Shown here piece by piece: positions 24,402-33,323 of a stretch of 64,000 nucleotides of DNA. Below the pieces are notes generated by a model. The model was not told the origin of the DNA. It did not search any database and worked only from the letters and a program-made list of their open reading frames with translations. Location: contig JAJNPS010000052.1 in the NCBI GenBank assembly GCA_021155205.1, positions 1 to 64,000 on the forward strand, written 5' to 3'. Position 1 is the first letter of the stretch. Every line of letters starts with the position of its first letter. Source of the stretch: Rhodobacterales bacterium (GTDB lineage Bacteria > Pseudomonadota > Alphaproteobacteria > Rhodobacterales > Rhodobacteraceae). Both the position numbers and the translations under genes were made by a program.

Positions 24402-25916
24402 ATGGTCGCGCGGGCCTATACGGTTGCGTTCGAAGGGGTGACGGCAAGGGTGGTGGAGGTGCAATGCGCCCTTGCCCCCGGCCTGCCCGCCTTCAACCTT
24501 GTCGGCCTGCCGGACAAGGCAGTATCCGAGGCCAAGGAGCGTGTCCGCGCCGCCCTGCAGGCCCTGTCCATCGCGCTCCCGTCCAAGCGCATCACCATCA
24601 ACCTCTCGCCTGCCGACCTGCCAAAAGAGGGATCGCACTTCGACCTGCCCATCGCGCTTGCCCTCCTCGCCGCCCTCGACATCATTCCGAAAGACGAGGT
24701 TGAGGGGATGATCGCCCTTGGCGAATTGTCCCTCGACGGCAAGCTCATCCCCGTCCTCGGTGCCCTGCCCGCCGCCATGGCCGCCGCCGAGGAAGACCGT
24801 GCCCTCCTCTGCCCCAAGGCCTGCGGGGCCGAGGCTGCCTGGGTCGGGGCCACCACGGTCCTCGCCGCCGCGACCTTGATGGAGGTCGTCCGCCACTGCA
24901 CCGGGCAGGTTCCGATCCAAGCGGCGACGGCCGGCGAGGTGACGGTGGAAACCCATTCCCGCGACCTGCGCGACGTCAAGGGGCAGGAACGTGCCAAGCG
25001 CGCCCTGGAAATCGCCGCCGCAGGCCGCCACAACCTTCTGCTCGTCGGCACCCCCGGTTCCGGCAAATCCATGCTCGCCGCGCGTCTGCCCGGCATCCTG
25101 CCGCCTTTGTCTGCGGTCGAGGCGCTCGAAACCTCGATGATCCACTCGCTCGCCGGGCTTTTGTCCGAAGGCGGCATTTCCCGCCAGCGCCCCTTCCGCG
25201 AACCCCACCACACCGCCTCCATGCCCGCCATCGTCGGAGGCGGCAAAGGTGCCAAACCGGGCGAAATCAGCCTTGCCCATAACGGCGTCCTCTTCCTCGA
25301 CGAAATTCCCGAATTTCCCCGCGCCGTCCTCGAAAGCCTGCGCCAGCCGGTCGAAACCGGCGAAGTCGTCGTCGCCCGCGCCAACGCCCATATCCGATAC
25401 CCCTGCCAGTTCATGCTGGTCGCCGCCGCCAATCCCTGCAAATGCGGCTACCTGAGCGACCCCGCCCGTGCCTGTTCGAAAGTGCCCCTTTGCGGCGAGG
25501 ACTACCTCGGCCGCATCTCCGGCCCCCTGATGGATCGGTTCGACCTGCGCGTCGACGTCCCCCCCGTCGCCTATACCGACCTTGATTTGCCCAGTTCCGG
25601 CGACACCTCTGCAACGGTCGCCGCACGTGTCGCCGCGGCGCGTGCCGTGCAAACCCAGCGCTACGCCGATCATCCCGACCTGCGCGTGAATGCCGATCTT
25701 GAGGGCGAAGCGCTTGAAGAAGTCGCCGCCCCGGATGCCGAAGGGCGCGAGCTGCTGACAAAGGTCGCAACCAAGTTCGGCCTGTCGGCACGGGGCTATC
25801 ATCGCGTCCTGCGCGTCGCCCGGACGATTGCCGATCTGGCGGGGTCAGAGCATGTGAGGCAACCGCATGTGGCCGAGGCGGTCAGCTACAGGATCGCCCT
25901 CAGCAAGGCGGTGTGA
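24402..25916 (+). CDS. comM: YifB/ComM family AAA+ ATPase (Mg chelatase-like)
   Basis: A 504-residue AAA+ protein. The N-terminal ~170 residues form the ComM/Lon-type S5-like domain (ARVVEVQCALAPGLPAFNLVGLPDKAVSEAKERVRAAL); then come Walker A GTPGSGKSM, Walker B LFLDEIPEF and the C-terminal lid with SARGYHRVLRVARTIADL. A cysteine cluster, NPCKCGYLSDPARACSKVPLCG, is the family's zinc-like site. ComM is a hexameric helicase that promotes branch migration during natural transformation. ATG at 24402 with GGAG six bases before. Confidence 0.93.
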   Translation: MVARAYTVAFEGVTARVVEVQCALAPGLPAFNLVGLPDKAVSEAKERVRAALQALSIALPSKRITINLSPADLPKEGSHFDLPIALALLAALDIIPKDEVEGMIALGELSLDGKLIPVLGALPAAMAAAEEDRALLCPKACGAEAAWVGATTVLAAATLMEVVRHCTGQVPIQAATAGEVTVETHSRDLRDVKGQERAKRALEIAAAGRHNLLLVGTPGSGKSMLAARLPGILPPLSAVEALETSMIHSLAGLLSEGGISRQRPFREPHHTASMPAIVGGGKGAKPGEISLAHNGVLFLDEIPEFPRAVLESLRQPVETGEVVVARANAHIRYPCQFMLVAAANPCKCGYLSDPARACSKVPLCGEDYLGRISGPLMDRFDLRVDVPPVAYTDLDLPSSGDTSATVAARVAAARAVQTQRYADHPDLRVNADLEGEALEEVAAPDAEGRELLTKVATKFGLSARGYHRVLRVARTIADLAGSEHVRQPHVAEAVSYRIALSKAV

Positions 25917-25927
25917 TGAGCCGGTAG

Positions 25928-25945
25928 GTCGGGGTTCACCCCGAC
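25928..25945. repeat. Short perfect hairpin after comM
   Basis: GTCGGGG-TTCA-CCCCGAC, a 7-base stem with a 4-base loop, 11 bases after the comM stop. A second looser pair (ACAAG ... CTTGT) follows at once. There is no T-run, so it is not a standard intrinsic terminator; it may be a dispersed palindromic element. Confidence 0.5.
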
Positions 25946-25974
25946 AAGCCGTAACACTTGTCGGCGTCGTCAGA

Positions 25975-26240
25975 CCGCACCCGCGCCGACCATATCGGCC
26001 GCCCGGTCTTTGCCACCAACGCGAGCGGCGTCAAGGTCTGGTCTGCCACCCCATCCCGGCCCTCGAAGGCTTGCTCGGGCGTTCGGCGCTGAAGTCCTTT
26101 CACCGAATGGCCGTCCGGGCGCGCCTCACCCCTACGGCGGCGTCACCACCTCCACGGCACCGTCCGGCCGCGCGTTTCCCCGGCCAGCGGTTCCCGAGCT
26201 ATAGCGGATTGCACCAGAACAAAGATGAAAGAAAACTGGG
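25975..26240 (+). pseudogene. Rhs core C-terminal remnant, frameshifted
   Basis: Three pieces of the conserved Rhs core end are recognisable in order but in different frames. DHIGRPVFATNASGVKVW is at about 25988-26046. PYGGVTTSTAPSG begins at 26130. RFPGQRFPSYSGLHQN follows in yet another frame, after which the sequence departs (KDERKLG, stop). In intact Rhs proteins these precede the hypervariable toxin tip. Stops and frame changes show the gene is dead. Confidence 0.7.
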
Positions 26241-26434
26241 ATAACAACTGGTTATCAGGGCATCACAAACCCGAAATCGCTGACCGACGCAGATGGGCGC
26301 AAGAGTACTTGGCGGAGCATGCTAGATCTTGTGCGTCATGTACTCCCGAAGACCTGCCCATGTCGACTCCTGGAGACCCTCCGGTATGAAAAGTATGCCT
26401 CCATCAATCACGCTAGCAACTGTGCTCTCAAAGT
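26241..26434. other. Lower-G+C spacer between the two Rhs remnants
   Basis: About 190 bases, visibly less G+C-rich than the surroundings, with no clear Rhs content. A minus-strand frame here ends in a plausible-looking tail (STWAGLREYMTHKI, stop near 26322), but its upstream part is only a shadow of the second remnant. It could be scraps of a toxin tip or immunity gene. Confidence 0.35.
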
Positions 26435-26810
26435 ACACGATGACCCCGACCTGATCACCAGCGGCAATTCCGAGACCTTCACCTATACCCCGCGCGAGAA
26501 CCTGACCACGGCGACCGGCCCCTATGGCGCGCCCGCCTATACCTATGACGGGGTGGGCAACCGGCTGACGGCCAATCTCAGGATCGCCACCGATACCGAT
26601 ACCTATCCCGCCACCTCCAATCGCCTGACGACCAACACACTCGCCACCGGGGGCTCGCGGGGCTACACCTATGACACCGCCGGGAACGTGACGGCCGAGG
26701 CGCGGACGGGTGGGCCTTACGCCTGTGCCACCAACGCCACGGGCCGGATGTCGCATTTCCGCATCAACGGGGTGCTGCAGGCGTCCTACCAATACGACGC
26801 GATGGGGTGA
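26435..26810 (+). pseudogene. Rhs YD-repeat remnant
   Basis: An open frame with typical Rhs/YD-repeat units: FTYTPRENLTTAT, YTYDGVGNRLTAN, YTYDTAGNVTAE and a broken last unit YQYDAMG followed by a stop. An intact gene would continue for many more repeats. The repeats lie downstream of a core-end piece rather than upstream, so the two remnants are not one simply decayed gene but the product of rearrangement or of two cassettes. Confidence 0.75.
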
Positions 26811-26970
26811 GGCGCGCCCCGAGCCTCCTTCCGGCGGGCCAATGCGAGCGCCGAGCGCCCGCCAGATGCCCGACACTTACCCGACAGAAACCCGGTGATT
26901 GCGGGACACCGACTTCGTCGTCACCCAGCACACACCTGGCACACGCAAAACACACGCTCCGTGGCACCCC

Positions 26971-27918
26971 TCACCGCACCGCCCGCTTCGCCTCGATGAC
27001 CTCCCAAATCCGCGCCGCCCCATTCGTCCCATCGAACCGCTCCAGTTCCTGCAGCCCGGTGGGAGAGGTCACGTTGATCTCGGTCAGCCAGTCGCCGATG
27101 ACGTCAATGCCCACGAAAACCTGGCCATGGTCGCGAAGGGTCGGGCCAATTGCGGCACAAATCTCCAAGTCGCGCGGGGTCAGGCCGATCTTCTCGGGGC
27201 GCCCCCCGACATGCATGTTGGACCGCGTCTCGCCGGGCTGTGGCACCCGGTTGATCGCCCCCACGGCTTCGCCGTCGACCAGGATGATGCGTTTGTCACC
27301 CTTTGCCACGTCAGGCAGAAACTTCTGGACGATCAAGGGCTCACGGTTGATGCCACTGAACAACTCGTGCAGTGAGGCCAGGTTCCGGTCGTCCGGCCCC
27401 AGGCGAAACACCCCCGCACCACCATTGCCGTAGAGGGGTTTCAGGATGACGTCGCCATGCCGGTCCTTGAACGCGCGGATCGTCGCCAAGTCCCGCGCGA
27501 TTGCCGTCGGCGGGGTCAAGTCGGGAAACCGCAGGACAAGCAGTTTCTCGGGAAAATTGCGCACCCAGAACGGATCGTTCACCACCAACGTCCCGGGATG
27601 GATCATGTCCAGGATATGCGTCGTGGTGATGTAGCCCATGTCAAAGGGCGGGTCCTGGCGCAGCCACACGACATCAAACCCGGCCAGGTCAACCTCGGCC
27701 TCTGGACCATAGGCGACATGGTTCCCGGCCTCGCGCCGGACCTCGACCGGAAAACCCCGAGCCACCACACGCCCCTCGATATAGGCAAGTTTGTCAGGAG
27801 TATAGAAGAACAGGGAATGCCCGCGTGCCTGCGCCTCAAGCGCGATCCGAAAGGTGGAATCCGCGCTGATGTTCACGGTCCCGATCGGGTCCATCTGCAA
27901 GGCAACCTTCAACGACAT
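26971..27918 (-). CDS. gshB: Glutathione synthetase
   Basis: A 315-residue prokaryotic glutathione synthetase joining gamma-glutamylcysteine and glycine with ATP. Marks: ALQMDPIGTVNISADSTF at the N-terminus, LRQDPPFDMGYITTTHILD, the ATP-grasp core ILKPLYGNGGAGVFRL, KGDKRIILVDGEAVGAINRVP and GIDVIGDWLTEINVTSPTGLQEL. The ATG at 27918 gives the family's usual length. It is downstream of yraN with 56 bases between, same strand. Glutathione supply fits the GST and ChaC genes elsewhere in the window, though these are not linked to it. Confidence 0.96.
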   Translation of the reverse strand: MSLKVALQMDPIGTVNISADSTFRIALEAQARGHSLFFYTPDKLAYIEGRVVARGFPVEVRREAGNHVAYGPEAEVDLAGFDVVWLRQDPPFDMGYITTTHILDMIHPGTLVVNDPFWVRNFPEKLLVLRFPDLTPPTAIARDLATIRAFKDRHGDVILKPLYGNGGAGVFRLGPDDRNLASLHELFSGINREPLIVQKFLPDVAKGDKRIILVDGEAVGAINRVPQPGETRSNMHVGGRPEKIGLTPRDLEICAAIGPTLRDHGQVFVGIDVIGDWLTEINVTSPTGLQELERFDGTNGAARIWEVIEAKRAVR

Positions 27919-27974
27919 GGCATCCTCCGCCGGATCTGAGACCCTTGATGGCGCATGCAATCGTCAGATGCAAT

Positions 27975-28328
27975 TCATGCCGCGAAGGCGTTTTCCAGGA
28001 TTTCGATCCGGCCGCGGCCGTCCACCAAGGCGACGTCGAAACGCGATGGGGTCGACTGTCCGCCGGGTTCGCCCGCAAGGTAATCCGACGCCGACGCATA
28101 GATGCGCGCCATCTGGCGCGGCGTCAGGTGTTCCGCCGCCTCCGCATGGGTGGTGCTTTGCTTGACTTCGATAAAGATGACTTCGTTGCCATCGCGCGCG
28201 ATCAGGTCGATTTCGCCTGCCGCCCCGCGCCAGCGGCGGGCGCAGACCGTCCGGCCGGACCTTGTGTAAAGCTGCTCCACCGCAACTTCGGCGGCACGCC
28301 CGGCATGATAGGACCGCGCCCCACTCAT
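27975..28328 (-). CDS. yraN: YraN family (UPF0102) nuclease-fold protein
   Basis: A 117-residue small protein with the restriction-endonuclease-like fold of the UPF0102 family. The conserved pattern GAAGEIDLIARDGNEVIFIEVKQS holds the D-(E/x)K type catalytic residues (Glu-Ile-Asp and Glu-Val-Lys). Its function is not settled; the fold suggests DNA or Holliday-type structure processing. It follows rsmI on the same strand, and lpoA lies just beyond rsmI, a grouping also found in enterobacteria (yraL-yraM-yraN). Confidence 0.9.
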   Translation of the reverse strand: MSGARSYHAGRAAEVAVEQLYTRSGRTVCARRWRGAAGEIDLIARDGNEVIFIEVKQSTTHAEAAEHLTPRQMARIYASASDYLAGEPGGQSTPSRFDVALVDGRGRIEILENAFAA

Positions 28329-28395
28329 ATCCGCCGCCCCGCGGCAGACGACATCTGTCCAAGCCCCAGCCGGACTTGATCTATCCGCACCACCC

Positions 28396-29268
28396 TCATC
28401 GCGTGACCCGCCTCAGGGCCATCTGGTAGACATCGCGGCGCGATATGCCAAATGCGTCGGCCACCGACGCCGCAGCATCCCTGACGGTCATTCTGGTCAA
28501 GGCGTCTGCCAATGTCCGGTCCACGATGTCCATATCGACGATCCCTTCGGCCGCACGCGCGACCAGCACAACAATTTCGCCCTTGACCGTCCGGTCTGCA
28601 TAGGACGCCACCAGTTCCGCCAATGTCCCGCGCGCGACCTCTTCGAATCGCTTGGTCAGTTCCCGGCAGATCGCAGCGTACCGCCCGTCACCCAGAATCT
28701 GCGACAAATCTTCCAACAATTGGTTAATGCGCTTGGGCGACTCGTACAGGACCAGCGTCGCCGGGACCCCCTGCAGGTCGCGCAGGAAAGCCCGCCGCGC
28801 GGCCTTGGCGGCGGGGGGGAAACCGGCAAAGAGGAACCTGTCCGTCGGCAATCCCGACACCACAAGTGCCGACAGCACTGCCGACGCGCCGGGCACGGCC
28901 AGCACCGGATGCCCAGCCGCAATCGTCGCACGCACAAGTCCATAGCCGGGATCCGACACCATGGGCGTGCCCGCCTCGGACGCGTAGGCGACGCTGCCGC
29001 CCGCGGCCAGACCCTGCAGCAGCCTGGGCAATGCCGTCTCTGCATTGTGTTCGTGATAGGCAACGATCTGCCGTCCGGCCAGTGCGATCCCGTGGATTTC
29101 CATCAGATGCCGAAGCGTGCGGGTATCTTCTGCCGCAAGCATCGTGGCCCCCCCCAGCACGTCGAGCGCGCGCAAGGTGATGTCGCGTGCCGCGCCGATC
29201 GGAGTGGACACAAGATGCAACCCCGGCGGAATGGCGCGCAAGGGGCCGCCCCCGGTCGCATCGTGCAT
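28396..29268 (-). CDS. rsmI: 16S rRNA (cytidine(1402)-2'-O)-methyltransferase
   Basis: A 290-residue SAM-dependent enzyme of the tetrapyrrole-methylase fold that 2'-O-methylates C1402 in the decoding centre. Family marks are LHLVSTPIGAARDITLRALDVL, LAAEDTRTLRHLME, YASEAGTPMVSDPGYGLVRA and VLYESPKRINQLLEDL. The ATG at 29268 is preferred to a TTG two codons upstream because GGAGA lies 7 bases before it. It is divergent from the lpoA-like gene. Confidence 0.94.
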   Translation of the reverse strand: MHDATGGGPLRAIPPGLHLVSTPIGAARDITLRALDVLGGATMLAAEDTRTLRHLMEIHGIALAGRQIVAYHEHNAETALPRLLQGLAAGGSVAYASEAGTPMVSDPGYGLVRATIAAGHPVLAVPGASAVLSALVVSGLPTDRFLFAGFPPAAKAARRAFLRDLQGVPATLVLYESPKRINQLLEDLSQILGDGRYAAICRELTKRFEEVARGTLAELVASYADRTVKGEIVVLVARAAEGIVDMDIVDRTLADALTRMTVRDAAASVADAFGISRRDVYQMALRRVTR

Positions 29269-29365
29269 CCGCAAATCTCCCCTGCCAATTTACTTCCCGG
29301 GACGATCTGCTATGGCTGTCTTGCACAAACCATCCCGTTTTCGCCGATCCGTCGTGAGGTTGTTC

Positions 29366-30544
29366 ATGTTGTCTGCTTTCGCCATGGCCCGCAAGTCGCT
29401 GGTCCGCACGGGCCTTGCCGTCGCAGCATTGGCGCTTGCCGCCTGTGTGCCGTCCGGGCCGCGGACGGCGGGCGGACCCATGCTCGATGCAGGCGCGCCC
29501 GTTGCGGTTGCGCTGCTGGTGCCCGGCGGGTCAGGCCAGGCCAGCGACGAGCTTCTGGCGCGCAGCCTGCAGAACGCGGCCCAGCTTGCGATCGCCGACC
29601 TTGGCGGGGTGCAGATCGACCTGCGGGTCTACAACACCTCAGGCCAGCCCGGTCAGGCGCAGGCCATGGCGCTGCAGGCCGCCGAGGAGGGCGCGCAGAT
29701 CATCCTTGGCCCGGTTTTCGCGCAAGAGGCGAATGCCGCAGGTGTCGCGGTGGCCTCGCGGGGGATCAATGTCCTCAGCTTTTCCAACAATCCCGACATT
29801 GCCGGGCGCAACGTCTTTGTCCTTGGCCCGACCTTTGCCAATACCGCCGAGCGGCTGGCCTCATACGCCGTGCGCAATGGCAAAAGCCGCATCATGATCG
29901 TCAGCGACCGCAATCAGGCCGGGACGGTCGGACGCGCGGCGGCAGAACGGGGCATCCGCGCGGCGGGCGGTTCCGTCGTTGCGACCGGCGACTACGAATT
30001 TTCCCAGAACGGCGTGGTGCAGGCGGCTCCGGCGATTGTCCAGTTGGCCCGGTCCAGCGGCGCGGATGCGGTCTTTCTGACCGCCGACACGGCCGGGGCG
30101 CTGCCGCTGGTGACACAACTGCTGAAAGAGAGCGGCCTTGATCCTGCCGTGACGCAATACATCGGGCTGACACGTTGGGACATCCCGGCGGCGACGCTGG
30201 CCCTGCCCGGTGTGCAGGGCGGCTGGTTCGCGCTGCCCGATCCCGGCCTTTATGCCCAGTTCCAGTCGCGCTATCAGGCGGCATTTGGCGAGGCGCCGCA
30301 TCCGATCGCGGGACTTGCCTATGACGGCATCGCGGCCATCGGCGCACTGGCCAAGCAGGGCAAGTCGGACGCCCTTACCGCGAATGCTCTGACGCAGAAT
30401 TCCGGCTTTGCGGGGGTCAATGGCGTGTTCCGGCTGCGTAGCGACGGCACCAATGAACGCGGCCTGGCGGTGGCCCAGATCCGCGACAACCAGATCGTCG
30501 TGATCGACCCCGCCCCGCGCAGCTTTGCCGGTGCAGGGTTCTGA
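29366..30544 (+). CDS. LpoA-like penicillin-binding protein activator lipoprotein
   Basis: A 392-residue lipoprotein. A signal peptide ends in LALAAC, a lipobox, about residue 27. The rest is a periplasmic type-1 binding fold of the YraM/LppC class: VALLVPGGSGQASDELLARSLQNAAQLAIADL at its start and IAGLAYDGIAAIGAL later. In gammaproteobacteria LpoA activates PBP1a. Only the C-terminal LpoA domain is present, without the N-terminal TPR. The ATG at 29366 has GAGG 6 bases before it; an ATG at 29312 would add 18 residues. Its end overlaps the glnD start. Confidence 0.87.
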   Translation: MLSAFAMARKSLVRTGLAVAALALAACVPSGPRTAGGPMLDAGAPVAVALLVPGGSGQASDELLARSLQNAAQLAIADLGGVQIDLRVYNTSGQPGQAQAMALQAAEEGAQIILGPVFAQEANAAGVAVASRGINVLSFSNNPDIAGRNVFVLGPTFANTAERLASYAVRNGKSRIMIVSDRNQAGTVGRAAAERGIRAAGGSVVATGDYEFSQNGVVQAAPAIVQLARSSGADAVFLTADTAGALPLVTQLLKESGLDPAVTQYIGLTRWDIPAATLALPGVQGGWFALPDPGLYAQFQSRYQAAFGEAPHPIAGLAYDGIAAIGALAKQGKSDALTANALTQNSGFAGVNGVFRLRSDGTNERGLAVAQIRDNQIVVIDPAPRSFAGAGF

Positions 30545-33323
30545 TCCGGCGCTGGCCGCGCGCCTTGCCGCGGTCCCGTCCACGCCCTTTCTGCTGGCAC
30601 CCGGGGATATTGTCGACGCTGCCGACCTGACAGCGCGCATTGTGGGCGTGATGCAGTCTGCGCCGGACCTGCGCGCAGCCCGCAGCGATGTGGTCAGGAT
30701 CCTTGCCGTGGCACGGCAGGCAGGCAATACCGCCCTTGCTGCCGCTTTTGCTGCGGACCCGCTTGCCGCGCGGGCGCTGGTCGCCGCGCAATCGTGGCTG
30801 ACCGACGTGATCGTCACCGCCGCCTTCGACGTCGCGCGCCACCACTTGCATCCCGCCCCCACTCCGACCGAGGCGGAGCGCATCGCGCTTTTTGCTGTGG
30901 GCGGTTATGGCCGCGCGGAAATGGCGCCGCATTCGGATGTGGACCTTTTGTTCCTGACGCCATGGAAGATCACGCCCTGGGCCGAAAGCGTCATCGAAAG
31001 CATGCTTTACATCCTGTGGGACCTGAAGCTGAAGGTGGGGCATTCCAGCCGCACCGTCGCCGATTGCCTGCGGCTGGCAAAGACCGACGTGACCATCCGC
31101 ACCGCGCTTCTGGAACACCGTTTCCTGGCCGGCTGGCAGCCGCTTGCGGCCGAGTTGGACGACCGGCTCTGGAAGGACCTGTTCCGGTCCACCGGACCGC
31201 AGTTCATCGAGGCAAAGCTTGCCGAACGCGCCGAACGCCACCGCCGGCAGGGCGGGCAACGCTACGTGCTGGAACCGAATGTCAAAGAGGGCAAGGGCGG
31301 GCTGCGCGACCTGCAGACGCTGTACTGGATCGGCAAGTACCTGCACCGCGTGCCCTCGTCGGAGGGGCTGGTCGGGGCGGGCCTTCTGACCCGTGATGAA
31401 TATGACAGCTTTGCGCGGGCCGAGAATTTCCTGTGGTGCGTGCGGTGTCACCTGCACCTGATCACCGCGCGGGCGACCGATCAGCTGACCTTCGATCTGC
31501 AGGTCGAGGTGGCGGACCGCATGGGCTATCGCGATACCGGTGGCAGGCGCGCGGTGGAACATTTCATGCAGGACTATTTCCGCCATGCCACGCGGGTGGG
31601 CGAATTGACGCGCATCTTCCTGACCGAACTGGAAGCGCGGCACGTCAAGCCCGAGGCGAGCTTCATGGGGATGTTCCGGCGGCCGAAACGGATCGCCAGG
31701 GGCTACCGGCTGGTCCAGGGACGCATCGACGTCATGGATGCCCGCGCGTTTCTGGCGGACAAGCTTAATCTGTTGCGTGTCTTTGCCGAGGCATTGCGCA
31801 GCGGACATCTGCTGCACCCGAACGTGATGCGCCTGATCTCGGCCAACTTGGCCCTGATCGACGATGACATGCGCGCCGACCCCGAGGCCGCGCAGATATT
31901 CATGGAACTGCTGCTGGACCACGGCAACCCCGAACGCGCGCTGCGCCGCATGAACGAACTGGGCCTGCTGGGGGCCTTCATCCCGGAGTTCGAACCCATC
32001 GTCGCGATGATGCAGTTCAACGTCTATCACCACTATACGGTGGACGAGCACATCATCCAGACGATCAGTTGCCTGGCGCAGATCGAACGGGGCGAGCTGG
32101 TCGAGGAGCTGCCGGTCGCATCGGGTATCCTGAAGGCCGGGGTGAACCGCAAGGTGATCTATGTGGCCCTGTTGTTGCACGACATCGGCAAGGGACGCCC
32201 CGAGGACCACTCGATCCTGGGCGCGCAGATCGCGCGCCGCGTCTGTCCGCGGCTGGGATTGACGGCAGAGGAAACCGAAACCGTCGAATGGCTGGTGCGC
32301 TATCACCTCTTGATGTCGGACATGGCGCAGAAACGCGACATCGGCGACCCGCGGACGGTGCGCGACTTTGCCAAGGCGGTGCAGACGCGGCGGCGGCTTG
32401 ACCTTTTATGCGTGCTGACGGTGTGCGACATCCGCGGCGTGGGTCCGGGGACCTGGAACAACTGGAAAGCGATGCTGCTGCGCCAGTTGTACCGCGACAC
32501 CGCCGAGGCGCTGGACGCCGGCTTTGAAAGCGTGGTCCGGGCGCATCGCGAGGACGAGGCCAAGGCGGCCCTGCGCGCACGTCTTTCCGGCTGGTCGCCA
32601 TCCGACATCGCCGCCGAGGCAGACCGCCACTATGCGCCCTATTGGCAAGGCCTTTCGACCGACACCCAAGAGGTGTTCGCCCGGCTGCTGCGCGGGCTGT
32701 CCGACGATGAAATCCGTATCGACCTTTACCCCGAACCGGCGCGAGACGCGACGCGGGCATGTTTCGCGCTGGCTGACCATCCGGGCATTTTCTCACGGCT
32801 GGCCGGTGCGCTGGCGCTGGTGGGCGCGAATGTGGTGGACGCGCGCACCTATACCTCAAAAGACGGCTACGCGACGGCGGTTTTCTGGATCCAGGACGTC
32901 GAGGGCAAGCCCTATGAGGTCACGCGCCTGCCGCGCCTCCGCGGCATGATCGACAAGACATTGAAGGGCGAGGTTCTGGCGCGCGAGGCACTGAAGGACC
33001 GCGATCGGGTCAAGAAACGCGATCGCGAGTTCCGGTTCCCGACCCACATCACCTTTGATAACGAGGGCTCGGAGATCTACACCATCATCGAGGTCGACAC
33101 CCGCGACCGGCCCGGCCTGCTGTACGATCTGACCCGCACGCTGGCCGCCAACAACATCTACATTGCCAGTGCCGTGATCGCGACCTACGGCGCGCAGGTC
33201 GTCGACAGCTTTTACGTCAAGGACATGTTCGGCTTGAAACTCCACGCGAAATCGCGGCAAGACAGCCTGGACAAGAAACTGCGCCAGGCCATTACCGAAG
33301 GCGCCGAACGGGCATCCGCGTGA
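30525..33323 (+). CDS. glnD: [Protein-PII] uridylyltransferase / uridylyl-removing enzyme
   Basis: A 932-residue bifunctional nitrogen sensor that uridylylates PII proteins under nitrogen limitation and removes UMP under excess. Domains in order: nucleotidyltransferase (GGYGRAEMAPHSDVDLLFL), helical GlnE-like linker, HD hydrolase (LLLHDIGKG, and VEWLVRYHLLMSD), and two C-terminal ACT domains that bind glutamine (HPGIFSRLAGALALVGANVVDA and RPGLLYDLTRTLAANNIYIASA). It starts with TTG (30525) or GTG (30531) inside the lpoA-like gene; neither has a strong ribosome site. Confidence 0.95.
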   Translation: MPVQGSDPALAARLAAVPSTPFLLAPGDIVDAADLTARIVGVMQSAPDLRAARSDVVRILAVARQAGNTALAAAFAADPLAARALVAAQSWLTDVIVTAAFDVARHHLHPAPTPTEAERIALFAVGGYGRAEMAPHSDVDLLFLTPWKITPWAESVIESMLYILWDLKLKVGHSSRTVADCLRLAKTDVTIRTALLEHRFLAGWQPLAAELDDRLWKDLFRSTGPQFIEAKLAERAERHRRQGGQRYVLEPNVKEGKGGLRDLQTLYWIGKYLHRVPSSEGLVGAGLLTRDEYDSFARAENFLWCVRCHLHLITARATDQLTFDLQVEVADRMGYRDTGGRRAVEHFMQDYFRHATRVGELTRIFLTELEARHVKPEASFMGMFRRPKRIARGYRLVQGRIDVMDARAFLADKLNLLRVFAEALRSGHLLHPNVMRLISANLALIDDDMRADPEAAQIFMELLLDHGNPERALRRMNELGLLGAFIPEFEPIVAMMQFNVYHHYTVDEHIIQTISCLAQIERGELVEELPVASGILKAGVNRKVIYVALLLHDIGKGRPEDHSILGAQIARRVCPRLGLTAEETETVEWLVRYHLLMSDMAQKRDIGDPRTVRDFAKAVQTRRRLDLLCVLTVCDIRGVGPGTWNNWKAMLLRQLYRDTAEALDAGFESVVRAHREDEAKAALRARLSGWSPSDIAAEADRHYAPYWQGLSTDTQEVFARLLRGLSDDEIRIDLYPEPARDATRACFALADHPGIFSRLAGALALVGANVVDARTYTSKDGYATAVFWIQDVEGKPYEVTRLPRLRGMIDKTLKGEVLAREALKDRDRVKKRDREFRFPTHITFDNEGSEIYTIIEVDTRDRPGLLYDLTRTLAANNIYIASAVIATYGAQVVDSFYVKDMFGLKLHAKSRQDSLDKKLRQAITEGAERASA

